From: Pseudotabrizicola algicola
GTDB lineage: Bacteria; Pseudomonadota; Alphaproteobacteria; Rhodobacterales; Rhodobacteraceae
Length of the DNA: 64,000 nucleotides
NCBI RefSeq assembly: GCF_010915705.1
Contig: NZ_JAAIKE010000001.1
Location: 868,001 to 932,000, forward strand
Direction: 5' to 3'
Shown: piece after piece, positions 1 to 8,760 of the stretch
How the letters are laid out: the number at the start of each line of letters is the position of its first letter
Position numbering within the stretch: position 1 is the first letter of the stretch
Translations under genes and position numbers: made by a program
Notes under the pieces: model-generated
Database searches by the model: none
Told to the model about the DNA's origin: nothing
The model's input: only the letters and a program-made list of their open reading frames with translations

Positions 1-211
1 CCCATGCGCTGAGCCCTGCGCAATCCTGCCCGTTCAGGATCACCCGGCCCTGATAGGGCACGTCCCCCGTCAGGGCGCGCAGCAGCGTGGTCTTTCCCGA
101 CCCGTTGGGGCCGACGATCACCGTCACCTCGCCTGCCTGTGCCTGCGCGCTCACGCCGTGCAGCACCTCAACCTTGCCAAGCGACACCCGGATATCTTCT
201 GCCGTCAGCAT
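1..211 (-). CDS. hmuV: Haem ABC transporter ATP-binding protein HmuV (3' part outside window)
   Basis: Only the first 70 codons are in the window; the gene runs off the left edge. The translation starts MLTAEDIRVSLGKVEVLHGV and carries the Walker A motif GPNGSGKTT, as expected of the cytoplasmic ATPase that powers haem import through HmuU. The ATG at 211 shares one base with the hmuU stop (TGATG), so translation is probably coupled. Identity rests on the Walker A plus its place directly behind hmuT and hmuU. The signature motif and Walker B are not visible here, so completeness cannot be judged. Confidence 0.88.
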   Translation of the reverse strand, partial: MLTAEDIRVSLGKVEVLHGVSAQAQAGEVTVIVGPNGSGKTTLLRALTGDVPYQGRVILNGQDCAGLSAW

Positions 212-1263
212 CACAGGTCCACCACGCCGCGGCGGCGCAGCAATATCCACAGGAAAACAGGTGCGCCGAGTGTGGCCGTCACAATCCCGATGGGCAATTC
301 CGCGGGCGCGATGATGCTGCGCGCGATCAGATCGGCCAAAAGCAGCAGGGTCGCCCCGGCAAGGCCTGCGTTGACCAGCAGATACCGGTGATCCGGCCCC
401 GTGGCCAGCCGCAGCAGATGCGGCACCACGATGCCGATAAAGCCGATCCCCCCGGCGACGGCAACCGCAGCCCCAGTGGCCGCCGCAACGGTCAGGATGG
501 CCACCGACTTAACGCGCTGCACCGGCAAACCGATGTGATGCGCCGCCGCTTCGCCAAGAGCCAGACCGTTCAGCCCCCGCGCCAGAAAGGGCGCGGCCAG
601 CAAGGCCAGCAGCATCACCGGCCCTGCTGCCATCAACTTGGGCCAACTTGCCCCGCCCAGACTGCCAAGGCCCCAGAAGGTCAGGTCACGCAGCTGGCGG
701 TCATCGGCGATGTAGACCAGCAAGCCAGTCACCGCTCCGGCCAGCGCCCCCAAGGCGATGCCCGCAAGCAGCATGGTCGCAACCGAGGTGCGCCCCGCGC
801 GGGTGGCAACGCGGTAAAGCACAAGTGTGGACGCCCAGCCGCCCAGAAATGCCGCCAGCGGCACGAGGTGATATCCAAGCGTCTGTGCGACCCAAAGCGG
901 CGCGAGCCCCCCAAGCACAATCGCCAGAACCGCCCCCAAACCTGCGCCCGCCCCCACGCCCACAAGACCGGGATCTGCCAGCGGGTTGCGGAACAGCCCC
1001 TGCATCACCGCCCCAGCCACCGCAAGCGAGGCCCCGACCAGCACACCCGTCAGCATGCGCGGCAGCCGGATCTCCCACAAGATCAGGCGATCACGCGCGG
1101 GCATGGCATCGCCGAGCGTAAGCGACCACAGAGATACGCCAGATGCGCCATGCGACAGGCTGAGAAGCATGGCCAGCGCCAGTGCAGCGGCAAGCACAAA
1201 CAGCGTCAGCCGTGCCTGTGCTTCTCGCTCTCCGGCCAGACGGGGAATATCCAGCGCCACCAT
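211..1263 (-). CDS. hmuU: Haem ABC transporter permease HmuU (FecCD family)
   Basis: A 350-residue, very hydrophobic protein with many membrane spans and the usual length of a FecCD/BtuC-type permease. The family features RLPRMLTGVLVGASLAVAG and PLADPGLVGVGAGAGLGAV are present near residues 50-105, and GFIGIVVPHLLRLATGPDHR lies near residue 275. It should form the inner-membrane channel that takes haem from HmuT and is driven by HmuV. Its start overlaps the hmuT stop by one base and its stop overlaps the hmuV start, so this is a tight hmuS-T-U-V operon. The family could also carry siderophore or cobalamin; the neighbouring hmuS makes haem the best call. Confidence 0.93.
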   Translation of the reverse strand: MVALDIPRLAGEREAQARLTLFVLAAALALAMLLSLSHGASGVSLWSLTLGDAMPARDRLILWEIRLPRMLTGVLVGASLAVAGAVMQGLFRNPLADPGLVGVGAGAGLGAVLAIVLGGLAPLWVAQTLGYHLVPLAAFLGGWASTLVLYRVATRAGRTSVATMLLAGIALGALAGAVTGLLVYIADDRQLRDLTFWGLGSLGGASWPKLMAAGPVMLLALLAAPFLARGLNGLALGEAAAHHIGLPVQRVKSVAILTVAAATGAAVAVAGGIGFIGIVVPHLLRLATGPDHRYLLVNAGLAGATLLLLADLIARSIIAPAELPIGIVTATLGAPVFLWILLRRRGVVDL

Positions 1264-2153
1264 CAGCCTTGCTCCGCCAAACCGCCGCGCAGGGCGCGGT
1301 TCAACTCGAGCGCCGCAGCGCCGGTGCGCGGCCCGAAGCCAAGAAGGTAGAGCCCGTCCATGCGAAGCACCCGCCCCGCCTGCCCTGCAGGGGTCAGCCC
1401 CAAGGCGGGGTGGGCAAGCAACTGGTCCGTCTCGATCGCAAGATCGCCGCCGCGATCCATGACGAGGATCACATCGGGCGCGGCGGCGATGGCCGCCTCG
1501 TCTGTCAGGGGCTTATATCCCGACAGGTCCGTCACCGCATTCACCCCGCCGGCCATGGCGATCATCGCCGCAGCCGATGTTTCCGTCCCCGCCGCCAAAA
1601 TCCGGCCCCCCTGCATCGAGAGCACAAACAAGACCCGTGGCCGGATCGGCAGTGACGCCGCCGCCGTCGCTGCGGCATCAAGCTCTGCCTGCGTGCGCGC
1701 TGCGAGCGCCGCCCCGGCCTCTGGCACGCCAAGCGCTTGCGCTGTCACGCTGATCTTGGCCAGCACATCGGCAGGGGTGCGCGCCTCGGGCAAAGTCACC
1801 AGCGGCACACCGGCATGGGCCAGTATCTCGATGGTCTCGGGCGGGCCGGCATCATGCTCGGCCAAGATCAGATCGGGGTCCATCGCGATCAGGTTTTCTG
1901 CCGACAGGCTGCGCACATAGCCCACATCGGGCAAGGCAAGCACTGCCTCGGGATAGCTCGATGTGGTGTCGCGCGCGATGAGGCGATCCCCTTGGCCCAG
2001 CGCAAAGACGATTTCCGCCGCCGATCCGCCCGCAGCAACCACGCGGCGCGGCCCGTCTTCCGCCTGCGCCCCGCTCGCGAGGGCCGTTACCAGCACAAGC
2101 GCCGCCGCTCCGGCTTGAACGCGCTCCATGGCCCGATTGCGCAGGGAGGTCAT
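1263..2153 (-). CDS. hmuT: Periplasmic haem-binding protein HmuT
   Basis: A 296-residue substrate-binding protein of the periplasmic-binding 2 fold (BtuF/HmuT). It has a short basic start and a hydrophobic stretch ending in ALASGAQA, consistent with Sec export. The mature start GPRRVVAAGGSAAEIVFALG and the segment MDPDLILAEHDAGPPETIEI are typical of haem/cobalamin binding proteins. I chose ATG 2153 because it overlaps the hmuS stop as ATGA; an in-frame ATG at 2129 is a possible alternative. It should deliver haem from HmuR to HmuUV. Confidence 0.92.
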   Translation of the reverse strand: MTSLRNRAMERVQAGAAALVLVTALASGAQAEDGPRRVVAAGGSAAEIVFALGQGDRLIARDTTSSYPEAVLALPDVGYVRSLSAENLIAMDPDLILAEHDAGPPETIEILAHAGVPLVTLPEARTPADVLAKISVTAQALGVPEAGAALAARTQAELDAAATAAASLPIRPRVLFVLSMQGGRILAAGTETSAAAMIAMAGGVNAVTDLSGYKPLTDEAAIAAAPDVILVMDRGGDLAIETDQLLAHPALGLTPAGQAGRVLRMDGLYLLGFGPRTGAAALELNRALRGGLAEQG

Positions 2154-3190
2154 GCCATTACCTCGGCCAACAGGGTTTCGGTCATCCGGTCCCATCCACG
2201 GGTATCTGTATCGGCCTCGGCGCGCTTGCCGAACATCTGCAAGATCAGCCGCCCCTCCCCATCAAACGCCTCGATCGAGATGGCCGGACCGCGCTTGGTC
2301 GGCTTCACCACCCGCCAGACTTCGGCAATGTGATCGGTGCGCAGATGCAGGTTGAAGCGCGGGTCCATCACATTCTGCCACGGCCCCATCGGCATCAGCC
2401 GATCGACCGTTCCCGAATGGATCTGGATGCAGCCGTCATTGCCGACAAAAATCATGATCTTAAGCGCCTCTTCCGAGGCACGCTCCAGCGCCGTCGACAC
2501 CGCATCAAGCGGCAAGGGCTGCGCAAACTGCGGCCCGACCGCGCGGTTTGCGCCCAGTCGGTTCATCTTCAACTTGCGCACCATCGCCAGAAACTGGTGC
2601 GTGTCCGTCATATGCGCCCAGTCATGGCGCAGTGCCTCGATACGATCTTCGGCGATGCGGGCAGGATCGGCCCCCACACGCTCCGCGATGTCAAAGGCGC
2701 AGTCTGCGGGCAAGGCCAGCGCCTCTACCGCCGCATCAAAGGCGGCCACATCGGACAGCGGGCCAAGATGCACCTTGTGAACCGCATCGCCCGCATTGTC
2801 GAACACCTGCAGACTGCGTTTGACGCCCTGATCCGTTTCCCGACGAATGGCAAAGCCGTGCACCCAGTGGCGCGGAAAGATGCGCAGGTCGATTTCTTCG
2901 CCCAGCACCATCGCCGCATGTGGCCCCGCGTGAAAACCGGTGTAGACCCCGCGACGCTCGTGAACCGCACTTTCATTGCGCGTCAGTGCCATGACCTCGC
3001 CCATTCTGGCCACATGGGGAATCAGCTTGGCCGGATCAGCCACGATCCGCGTCACCGCCCCGCCCACGTCGGCGGCAAGCAGATGCGCCTCGGTTACGCC
3101 GATGGCGGCAGCCAGATCACGCTCGCGCAATTTGGGATGATCACTGCGGGCTGCGGCGATGCGGGCAAGAAGTTCGGAGGAAAGCAGCAT
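2150..3190 (-). CDS. hmuS: Haemin-degrading/haem-trafficking factor HmuS
   Basis: A 346-residue HemS/ChuX-family cytoplasmic protein with two repeated halves. The second half contains HSGTVDRLMPMGPWQNVMDP and FNLHLRTDHIAEVWRVVKPT, which are strong family signatures. HemS-type proteins bind incoming haem and pass it on or cleave it to release iron. An upstream ATG exists at 3208, but the one at 3190 has AAGGA seven bases before it and no comparable site precedes 3208, so I prefer 3190. It is the first gene of the haem import operon and diverges from hmuR. Confidence 0.92.
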   Translation of the reverse strand: MLLSSELLARIAAARSDHPKLRERDLAAAIGVTEAHLLAADVGGAVTRIVADPAKLIPHVARMGEVMALTRNESAVHERRGVYTGFHAGPHAAMVLGEEIDLRIFPRHWVHGFAIRRETDQGVKRSLQVFDNAGDAVHKVHLGPLSDVAAFDAAVEALALPADCAFDIAERVGADPARIAEDRIEALRHDWAHMTDTHQFLAMVRKLKMNRLGANRAVGPQFAQPLPLDAVSTALERASEEALKIMIFVGNDGCIQIHSGTVDRLMPMGPWQNVMDPRFNLHLRTDHIAEVWRVVKPTKRGPAISIEAFDGEGRLILQMFGKRAEADTDTRGWDRMTETLLAEVMA

Positions 3191-3269
3191 AAGGGCATCC
3201 TTTGACATGGGGGCAGTCGCATGTCTGGCAGGGGCATTTGCCCGTAAGCTGGATGGCGCTTTGCAATAC

Positions 3270-3298
3270 TTGACGATTTTACTCGGGCAATTTAGAAG
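3270..3298 (+). promoter_or_regulatory. Candidate promoter for hmuR
   Basis: TTGACG at 3270 and TAGAAG at 3293 are separated by 17 bp, a good sigma-70-like pair 85 bp before the hmuR start. The segment also contains TTTAGAA (3291-3297), which is one half of the Irr iron-control-element palindrome seen in full upstream of the dps gene; the second half is not recognisable. The region between hmuS and hmuR presumably holds the divergent iron-responsive control. Confidence 0.45.
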
Positions 3299-3382
3299 CC
3301 GAGTCGAGCGGGGTCAAGAGCGATCCCGCAGGGTGCCAGCGTTCCGCCAGCCGACCAAAACCGTCGCGACCAAGGAAACGCC

Positions 3383-5497
3383 ATGCAACCGACTTCTCAG
3401 AGGCCACCGGCCTTTCCGGGCCTTGCCCGCCTGTTGACCACCGCCGCCATCATCGCCATCGCCGCTCCCGCCAGCGCACAGGAGTCGGCTGGTACCGGCA
3501 CCTTTCTGGGGCGGCTGATCCTTGGGGCGGGGCAATCGAAAGTGGCCATCGACACGCCGCAAGCGGTCACCGCGCTGGAGCAGGAAGACATCGACCGGGA
3601 ACAACCCGCCACCATCGGCCAGTTGTTCCGCAACGTTCCGGGGGTGCAGACCGCAGGCTCTGACCGTCCGCTTGGCACCGCGTTCAACATTCGCGGCATC
3701 GGTGCCACCGAACAGACCGCCAGCGAGGCGCGCATCATCGTCAATGTCGATGGCGTCCCGAAGTTCTACGAACAATACCGTCTTGGCTCTTTCTTCACCG
3801 AGCCAGAGCTTTACCGCCGGGTCGAGGTGCTGCGCGGGCCGGGGTCCGCCGTGCTTTACGGCTCGGGTGCGATTGGCGGCACGGTCAACTTCGAAACCAA
3901 GGACGCAGGGGATTTCATCCCCGACGGAAAATCCGCGGCAGCGCGGTTCAAGCTGGGCTATGACACCAATGGCGACGGGGTTGTCGGATCGGCGATCTAT
4001 GCCCTTCGCACAGCGCCCGGAGCGGAGTTCCTTGCGGCTTTGGGCTATCGGACAGCAAAGGATTACAAGGATGGCGCCGGCACGACCCTGCGCGGCACCG
4101 GATCTTCTGCGCCATCGGCCTTGCTCAAAGGCACGTTCCGCTTGGGCGAGACGCAAACCCTGCGCCTCTCGGCACAGCGCTTTGAAAGTGACAATGACAA
4201 CGCAACCTTGTCGCAGACGGGCGGCGGCAATGTGGTGGCCGATACCTTCGGCATCGTGCAGCGAGACACAACCGACACCACGATCAGCGCCGAATGGCAG
4301 GCGACCACCGATCTGGCGTGGTTGAACCCCAAGGTGCAATTGGCCTGGTCTGATACCGCCGTATCGCAACGCAATGCGCGCACGCTGTCGGGGGCGCCGC
4401 AAACCTGCTTGCCAACGCCCTCGAACCTGAACGTGTTCTGCGCCGTGGATTACGCATACCGAACCGCGCTGCTGAAGGTCGAGAACACCGCAAGCCTGCA
4501 AGGCGCAGGGTGGGAAAACTTCCTGACCTTTGGTCTGCAAGCCACCAACCAGCGCCGCGTTGCGCAAAGTGCCGGCCCGCTGGGCTTCCACCCCGAAGGG
4601 ACCGACCGCAAGATCGGGATTTATGCCCAATCGGAGCTTCTTCTGGGAGAGCGCCTGACGCTGATCGGCGGGGCACGCGTGGATTTTGGCAATCGCAAAC
4701 AGGGCGCGGCTGTGCCCGGAGCAGCCCCCGTCAAGGATGAGGCCACCGCCCTGACCTTTGCCGCGCTTTACAAGCTGAGCGATGATCTGTCGGTCTTTGG
4801 CTCGCTGGCACGCACCGAACGGTTGCCGACACTGGATGAGCTTTATTCCTGGTCCGCCACCAAGGCCCCTGCCCTGTCGCTGAACAAGGAAACCGCCACC
4901 AATGCCGAACTTGGTCTGGCATGGTCGCGTCAGGGGCTGTGGGGGCCAGATGACAGCCTCCAGATCAAGGCGACCGTGTTCCAGAACCGCATCGACGATC
5001 TGATCACCACGACTGCCACCACTGACACGGTGTTTCACCGCAATCTCGCCCGCGCCCGCTTTCACGGGGCCGAGATCGAGGCCGGTTATGAAGCGGACCG
5101 CGTCTTCGGCCGGCTTGCCTACTCGCGGGTCTTGGGCAAGGATCGCGACTTCAGCTATACGCTTGCCACCACCCCCGCCGAGTCTGTCTCGCTCACATTG
5201 GGCGGGCGGGCACCGGAGCGTGGCATCGAATACGGCTGGCGCGGCAATTTCGTTGACAGCATCACCACGGCCACGCGCAGCACCGCGACCGGCGTGATCA
5301 CGCCCACCCGCTACGCAGGCTATGCAACGCATGCTGTCTTCGTATCGTTCAAACCGCAAAGCGGGGCTTTTGAAGGCTTTGACGTGCAGGTCGCGGTCGA
5401 GAACGTGTTTGACCGCGACTATCGGAACAACCTTTCGGCCGATCAGGGCCGGGGCCGCACAGTCAAGCTCAGCCTTGCCAAGGCGCTGTCATGGTGA
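3383..5497 (+). CDS. hmuR: TonB-dependent haem receptor HmuR
   Basis: A 704-residue outer-membrane receptor. It begins with a signal peptide (hydrophobic run ending APASA, near residue 32), then a plug domain with NIRGIGATEQTASEARIIVN and the typical VEVLRGPGSAVLYGSGAIGG segment near residues 140-170. A C-terminal 22-strand barrel region follows, with alternating aromatic residues to the end. The length fits the family. The start is supported by AAGGA upstream of ATG 3383. It should capture haem or a haem protein and import haem to HmuT using the TonB system encoded just downstream. No receptor-specific ligand motif was verified, so the exact ligand is inferred from hmuSTUV. Confidence 0.92.
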   Translation: MQPTSQRPPAFPGLARLLTTAAIIAIAAPASAQESAGTGTFLGRLILGAGQSKVAIDTPQAVTALEQEDIDREQPATIGQLFRNVPGVQTAGSDRPLGTAFNIRGIGATEQTASEARIIVNVDGVPKFYEQYRLGSFFTEPELYRRVEVLRGPGSAVLYGSGAIGGTVNFETKDAGDFIPDGKSAAARFKLGYDTNGDGVVGSAIYALRTAPGAEFLAALGYRTAKDYKDGAGTTLRGTGSSAPSALLKGTFRLGETQTLRLSAQRFESDNDNATLSQTGGGNVVADTFGIVQRDTTDTTISAEWQATTDLAWLNPKVQLAWSDTAVSQRNARTLSGAPQTCLPTPSNLNVFCAVDYAYRTALLKVENTASLQGAGWENFLTFGLQATNQRRVAQSAGPLGFHPEGTDRKIGIYAQSELLLGERLTLIGGARVDFGNRKQGAAVPGAAPVKDEATALTFAALYKLSDDLSVFGSLARTERLPTLDELYSWSATKAPALSLNKETATNAELGLAWSRQGLWGPDDSLQIKATVFQNRIDDLITTTATTDTVFHRNLARARFHGAEIEAGYEADRVFGRLAYSRVLGKDRDFSYTLATTPAESVSLTLGGRAPERGIEYGWRGNFVDSITTATRSTATGVITPTRYAGYATHAVFVSFKPQSGAFEGFDVQVAVENVFDRDYRNNLSADQGRGRTVKLSLAKALSW

Positions 5498-5898
5498 TCC
5501 GGCTCTTGGCGGCGGCGGTGGCATTTGCCATCGCCGCAAGCGCGGCCTGCGCGCAGGACATCGAGATCGGGCTGAACACCGTCGAGCCGCAGCCCGATGC
5601 CTGCCGCCTGACCTTTGTGGCGCGCAATGACTCCGGCACCGATCTGGCCCGCGTGGTCACAGAAGCGGTGCTTTTCACCAAGGCCGGAAAGGTCGCGCAG
5701 TTTACCCTGTTCGATTTCGGGGCGCTGCCGGGTGGACGGCAAAGGGTGCGCCAGTTTGACGTGGACGGACTGGCCTGCACCGATCTGGGTCAGGTGCTGT
5801 TCAACGGCGTCTCAGCCTGCGAGGGCGCGCGGCCCGAGACCTGCGCGGCCGCCCTGAGGCCCAGTTCCATGATCGACGAAATAGAGGTGACAGGATGA
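5491..5898 (+). CDS. Small secreted protein of unknown function in the haem receptor operon
   Basis: This 135-residue protein has a clean signal peptide (MVIRLLAAAVAFAIAASAACA, cleavage near residue 21), and the mature part holds four cysteines that could form two disulfides. The start overlaps the end of hmuR by seven bases and its stop overlaps exbB by four, so it is translated as part of the receptor/energiser operon. The sequence looks like a compact beta-rich domain (repeated short hydrophobic strands) but I do not recognise a family with a known function. A periplasmic accessory to haem uptake or to the ExbB-ExbD-TonB complex is the simplest inference. Confidence 0.75.
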   Translation: MVIRLLAAAVAFAIAASAACAQDIEIGLNTVEPQPDACRLTFVARNDSGTDLARVVTEAVLFTKAGKVAQFTLFDFGALPGGRQRVRQFDVDGLACTDLGQVLFNGVSACEGARPETCAAALRPSSMIDEIEVTG

Positions 5899-6566
5899 TA
5901 CATCTGATCGAGGCGCGCGACGCCCTGAGCGCGCTGATCGCCCTTGGTGGTCCGGTGGTGGCGTTGATCCTCGCCCTTTCGGTGCTGGCGGGCGCGGTCG
6001 TGCTGTGGAAAGTCTGGCAGTTCCGCGCGGCAGGTGTCGGGCGGCATCAGGGGCTGGAAGCGGCCATTGCGGCGCAAGACGCGGGTCAGACCACACGCGC
6101 CCGAGCCCTTTCCGATGCGGCGCAAAGCCATCTTGCGCCCCTGCTGTCCGAAGCGTTGCGATCGGACGGGCCGGAAACGCGCGAACGGCTTTACACCTTG
6201 GCCGAGCTGCGCCTGTCCCGGCTGGAACAGGGGTTTCGCCTGCTCGACACGATAGCCCAGATCGCCCCGCTTTTGGGCCTGTTCGGCACGGTTCTGGGCA
6301 TGATCGACGCCTTCCGCGCCATGCAAGGGGCGGGACAGGCAGTAGACCCTTCGGTGCTGGCAGGAGGGATCTGGGTGGCGCTGATGACCACGGCGGCCGG
6401 ACTTGCTGTCGCCATGCCGGTGTCGGCACTGCTTGCATGGCTTGACTCACGCATGACAGCCGAGCGACGCATGGCAACAGTGGTGATCGAGGCAGCCCTG
6501 TGCCCCGGCATGGCCACGCCCCGCGCCTCCGCAGCGATCAGGGGTCAAACCTATGTTCCGGCTTGA
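5895..6566 (+). CDS. exbB: Biopolymer transport protein ExbB (MotA/TolQ/ExbB family)
   Basis: A 223-residue inner-membrane protein. Three hydrophobic segments are visible: residues about 12-36, 110-135 and 155-180. The family core IAQIAPLLGLFGTVLGMIDA and the following GGIWVALMTTAAGLAVAMP match MotA/TolQ/ExbB proton-channel proteins. ExbB with ExbD turns the proton gradient into TonB movement. It overlaps the upstream secreted-protein gene by four bases and exbD by fourteen, supporting one transcript and a complex dedicated to HmuR. Confidence 0.93.
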   Translation: MIHLIEARDALSALIALGGPVVALILALSVLAGAVVLWKVWQFRAAGVGRHQGLEAAIAAQDAGQTTRARALSDAAQSHLAPLLSEALRSDGPETRERLYTLAELRLSRLEQGFRLLDTIAQIAPLLGLFGTVLGMIDAFRAMQGAGQAVDPSVLAGGIWVALMTTAAGLAVAMPVSALLAWLDSRMTAERRMATVVIEAALCPGMATPRASAAIRGQTYVPA

Positions 6567-6930
6567 CCGGCCCCGGCGACGCAAGACGGTGTCGATGACC
6601 TCGCTGATCGACGTCATCTTCCTGCTGCTCTTGTTCTTCATGCTGTCCTCGACCTTCACCCGCTTTGGCGATTTGCCATTGACCACCGCAGCGGCTGGGA
6701 CCGTTCCCGCCCCGCAAGAGCCGCCAGCCCTTTTGCGCCTGACCGCCGAGACGATGATGCTGGATACCAAACCCATCGCGATGGAAGAGCTGCCGGCGGC
6801 CCTGAGCGCCCGCGCGCCGCTGCAGGTGGTTCTGGCGCCGGCAGAAGGGATCACGGCGCAGCGCTTGGTCGATGTGCTGGCCATCGTCCGCGATCTGCGC
6901 GGCGTTACCTTGCGCGTGATCGGGGGCTGA
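6553..6930 (+). CDS. exbD: Biopolymer transport protein ExbD, first copy
   Basis: This 125-residue protein has one N-terminal membrane helix (LIDVIFLLLLFFMLSSTF, residues about 18-35) carrying the aspartate expected for proton translocation, followed by a periplasmic domain. This is the ExbD/TolR layout. The gene overlaps exbB by 14 bases and is followed after one base by a second exbD-like gene. Two ExbD-type subunits next to one ExbB suggest a hetero-oligomeric energising unit. Confidence 0.92.
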   Translation: MFRLDRPRRRKTVSMTSLIDVIFLLLLFFMLSSTFTRFGDLPLTTAAAGTVPAPQEPPALLRLTAETMMLDTKPIAMEELPAALSARAPLQVVLAPAEGITAQRLVDVLAIVRDLRGVTLRVIGG

Positions 6931-6931
6931 C

Positions 6932-7321
6932 ATGATGCGTCTTACGCCACCAGCCCGCCAAAAATCCGAACCCACCATCACGCTCATCAACGTGGTCTTC
7001 CTGATGCTGATCTTCTTTCTGGTCGCAGGTCAGGTCGCCGCCCCTGTCGACCGCAACATTCGCCTGATCGACGCCGCCTCGGTTTCAAGCCGCGCGCCGG
7101 ATGATGCCTTGGCCATCCGCGCCGATGGCACGACACTATGGCGCGGCGTCGTCACCAGCCCAGAGGCCTTTGCCGCCGCGCGCCTTGCCGAAGGCTCCGA
7201 AGTGCTACGACTGGTGCCCGCCCGCGATCTGCCCGCGCAAGACCTGCTGCACCTTGCCTCTACCCTGCGCGCAGCCGGTGCAGCCGAGGTGCGGCTTGTC
7301 ACCGAAAGGTCCACGCCATGA
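6932..7321 (+). CDS. Biopolymer transport protein ExbD/TolR family, second copy
   Basis: A 129-residue protein with a single N-terminal membrane segment (TLINVVFLMLIFFLVAGQV) and a periplasmic part. It belongs to the ExbD/TolR family but has asparagine (LINVVF) where the first ExbD has the membrane aspartate (LIDVIF). If that alignment holds, this subunit lacks the proton-carrying residue and may be structural. It starts one base after the first exbD ends, and its stop overlaps tonB by four bases. Confidence 0.88.
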   Translation: MMRLTPPARQKSEPTITLINVVFLMLIFFLVAGQVAAPVDRNIRLIDAASVSSRAPDDALAIRADGTTLWRGVVTSPEAFAAARLAEGSEVLRLVPARDLPAQDLLHLASTLRAAGAAEVRLVTERSTP

Positions 7322-8187
7322 GACAGTCGCTTCCCTTTGCCGCCGCGCTCGCCATCTCTGGTGCGCTGCATGCCGCCGGAGCCATCGCGATCACGTCGAA
7401 AGAGGCGACTGCCATCGAAGGCGGCGGCGGAGCCACCATTGCCCTGCTGGGCGAATCTTTCGAGGATCTCGCCATTGGCGCGCAGCCGGTTGCGGCGACG
7501 ACACCAGCAGAGCCGCGCCAGACTCCGACAGCCGTGGCCGCCCCTGCGCCGGTGCCTCCGGTCCCGATGGCCACCACCCCTGCGCCTGCGCCCGTTCCCG
7601 CATTGGCCCCACGGCAAGACGCCGATTTGCCCGCCGCCGCCCCGATGACGCAGGAGTTGCACCCCGTAACGCCGCCAGTCGCCGCGCAGCCCGTGCAATC
7701 TGCCGCAGAGGAAGTCAGCGTCACCAGCGCAGCCCCCGATCGCTCGCCCCGTCCGCGCGCGCGCAGCGAACAGCCCGCCCCCGAACAGGCCGAGGCACGC
7801 AAGGCCGCCCCTGCCGGTAACGCAGATCGCAACGCGCGGAAGGGCAGTGAAAGCGGCAAGGCAAGCGCGGGCGCTGCCGCCACCGCATCAAACCGCACGG
7901 CAGAAAGCGCGCAAACCGGCAGTGCTGCCAGTTCCACCTATCCCGGCCTCGTCCTGCGGCAGATCGAACGGACGCGAAAACCCGCGATCGCCGCGCGCGG
8001 CACGGTGGTGGTGGCGTTCCGCGTCGGCCCCTCGGGCGCGCTGGCCGCATCGCGCATTGCCCGTTCGACGGGTGATCCGCAACTGGAGCGGGCCGCCCTC
8101 GACCATATTCGCCGTGCCGCACCGTTTCCGCCACCTCCGGCAGGGGCTACCACAGATTTCACATTTGAATTTGTCGGGCGGCGTTAG
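7318..8187 (+). CDS. tonB: TonB family protein
   Basis: A 289-residue protein with a short N-terminal hydrophobic anchor (residues about 5-20), a long Pro/Ala-rich spacer (about 55-140) and a C-terminal TonB domain (residues about 205-289, with YPGLVLRQIERTRKPAIA and GDPQLERAALDHIRRAAPFP). This is the classic TonB layout: the anchor binds ExbB/ExbD and the C-terminus contacts the receptor TonB box. ATG 7318 overlaps the second exbD stop as ATGA. Its place after hmuR-exbB-exbD-exbD argues for a dedicated haem-uptake TonB. Confidence 0.92.
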   Translation: MRQSLPFAAALAISGALHAAGAIAITSKEATAIEGGGGATIALLGESFEDLAIGAQPVAATTPAEPRQTPTAVAAPAPVPPVPMATTPAPAPVPALAPRQDADLPAAAPMTQELHPVTPPVAAQPVQSAAEEVSVTSAAPDRSPRPRARSEQPAPEQAEARKAAPAGNADRNARKGSESGKASAGAAATASNRTAESAQTGSAASSTYPGLVLRQIERTRKPAIAARGTVVVAFRVGPSGALAASRIARSTGDPQLERAALDHIRRAAPFPPPPAGATTDFTFEFVGRR

Positions 8188-8306
8188 CGGGGGCCGCAAC
8201 TTTGCGTCGCTGCAGGATCCGCACCGATTGACATTACCAACTAAAATAGTCACCAATAGACGGCGGGCTGCTTGCCTGCCCGCCCCTCCGCACAGGCCCT
8301 ACACAG

Positions 8307-8474
8307 ATGCAAGACACTCCGCCCCCCGCGCCACCCCAGCCAGACCTTGCAAGCGCGCCCTTGCATGAAGCCCTGTCGCTGACCCAAGGCGGACAGGTGG
8401 CGCATATTGCTCTGGACGGGCAGGTCTATGTGCTGCGCATCACCCGTGGCGGCAAACTCATCCTGACAAAGTGA
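8307..8474 (+). CDS. hemP: Haemin uptake protein HemP (55 residues)
   Basis: A very short gene: translation starts MQDTPPPAPPQPDLASAPLH and ends with GQVYVLRITRGGKLILTK and a stop. The C-terminal pattern (hydrophobic strand, GxxYxLRxTRxGKLILTK) is the HemP family hallmark. HemP proteins are encoded in haem uptake loci; in some beta- and gammaproteobacteria HemP acts as a transcriptional activator of the haem receptor. A promoter-like TTGACA lies at 8228 but I found no convincing -10 partner. It follows tonB by 119 bp and probably belongs to the same regulon. Confidence 0.9.
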   Translation: MQDTPPPAPPQPDLASAPLHEALSLTQGGQVAHIALDGQVYVLRITRGGKLILTK

Positions 8475-8511
8475 CCCCAGCGATCGGGCAGCAAAGCCCA
8501 GCAAGGATCAG

Positions 8512-8751
8512 ATGACAAAACTTCCCTCTCCCTGCATCAGCGTCTGCAAGTTCAAGCGCGATGGCCATTGCATCGGATGTTCGATGACCAAGGCCCAGAA
8601 GGACCTGTTCAAGAAACTGAAGAAAGAAAAACACCAGCGTGCCTTTATAGACATGCTGGTGCATCAGCAAAATGACATGGGCCGCTACCGCCACTGGGCA
8701 CCGGCCTATGAAAAGCGCTGCGAAAAGCGGGATGTGAAAAGCCCGCTTTGA
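8512..8751 (+). CDS. DUF1289 domain protein
   Basis: A 79-residue protein whose N-terminus has PCISVCKFKRDGHCIGCSMT, the four-cysteine signature of DUF1289, probably a small metal site. The rest is a charged helix (KDLFKKLKKEKHQRAF) and a C-terminal tail with two further basic/cysteine residues. AAGGA precedes the ATG. It lies 37 bp downstream of hemP on the same strand and so may be co-transcribed with the haem region. No biochemical function is established for the family. Confidence 0.82.
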   Translation: MTKLPSPCISVCKFKRDGHCIGCSMTKAQKDLFKKLKKEKHQRAFIDMLVHQQNDMGRYRHWAPAYEKRCEKRDVKSPL

Positions 8752-8760
8752 CGAGAGCCT

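Noticed and set aside
3314-5359. A 681-codon minus-strand frame across hmuR
   Set aside because: Antisense shadow of a clear TonB-dependent receptor; low-complexity Arg/Gly-rich translation and no ribosome site.
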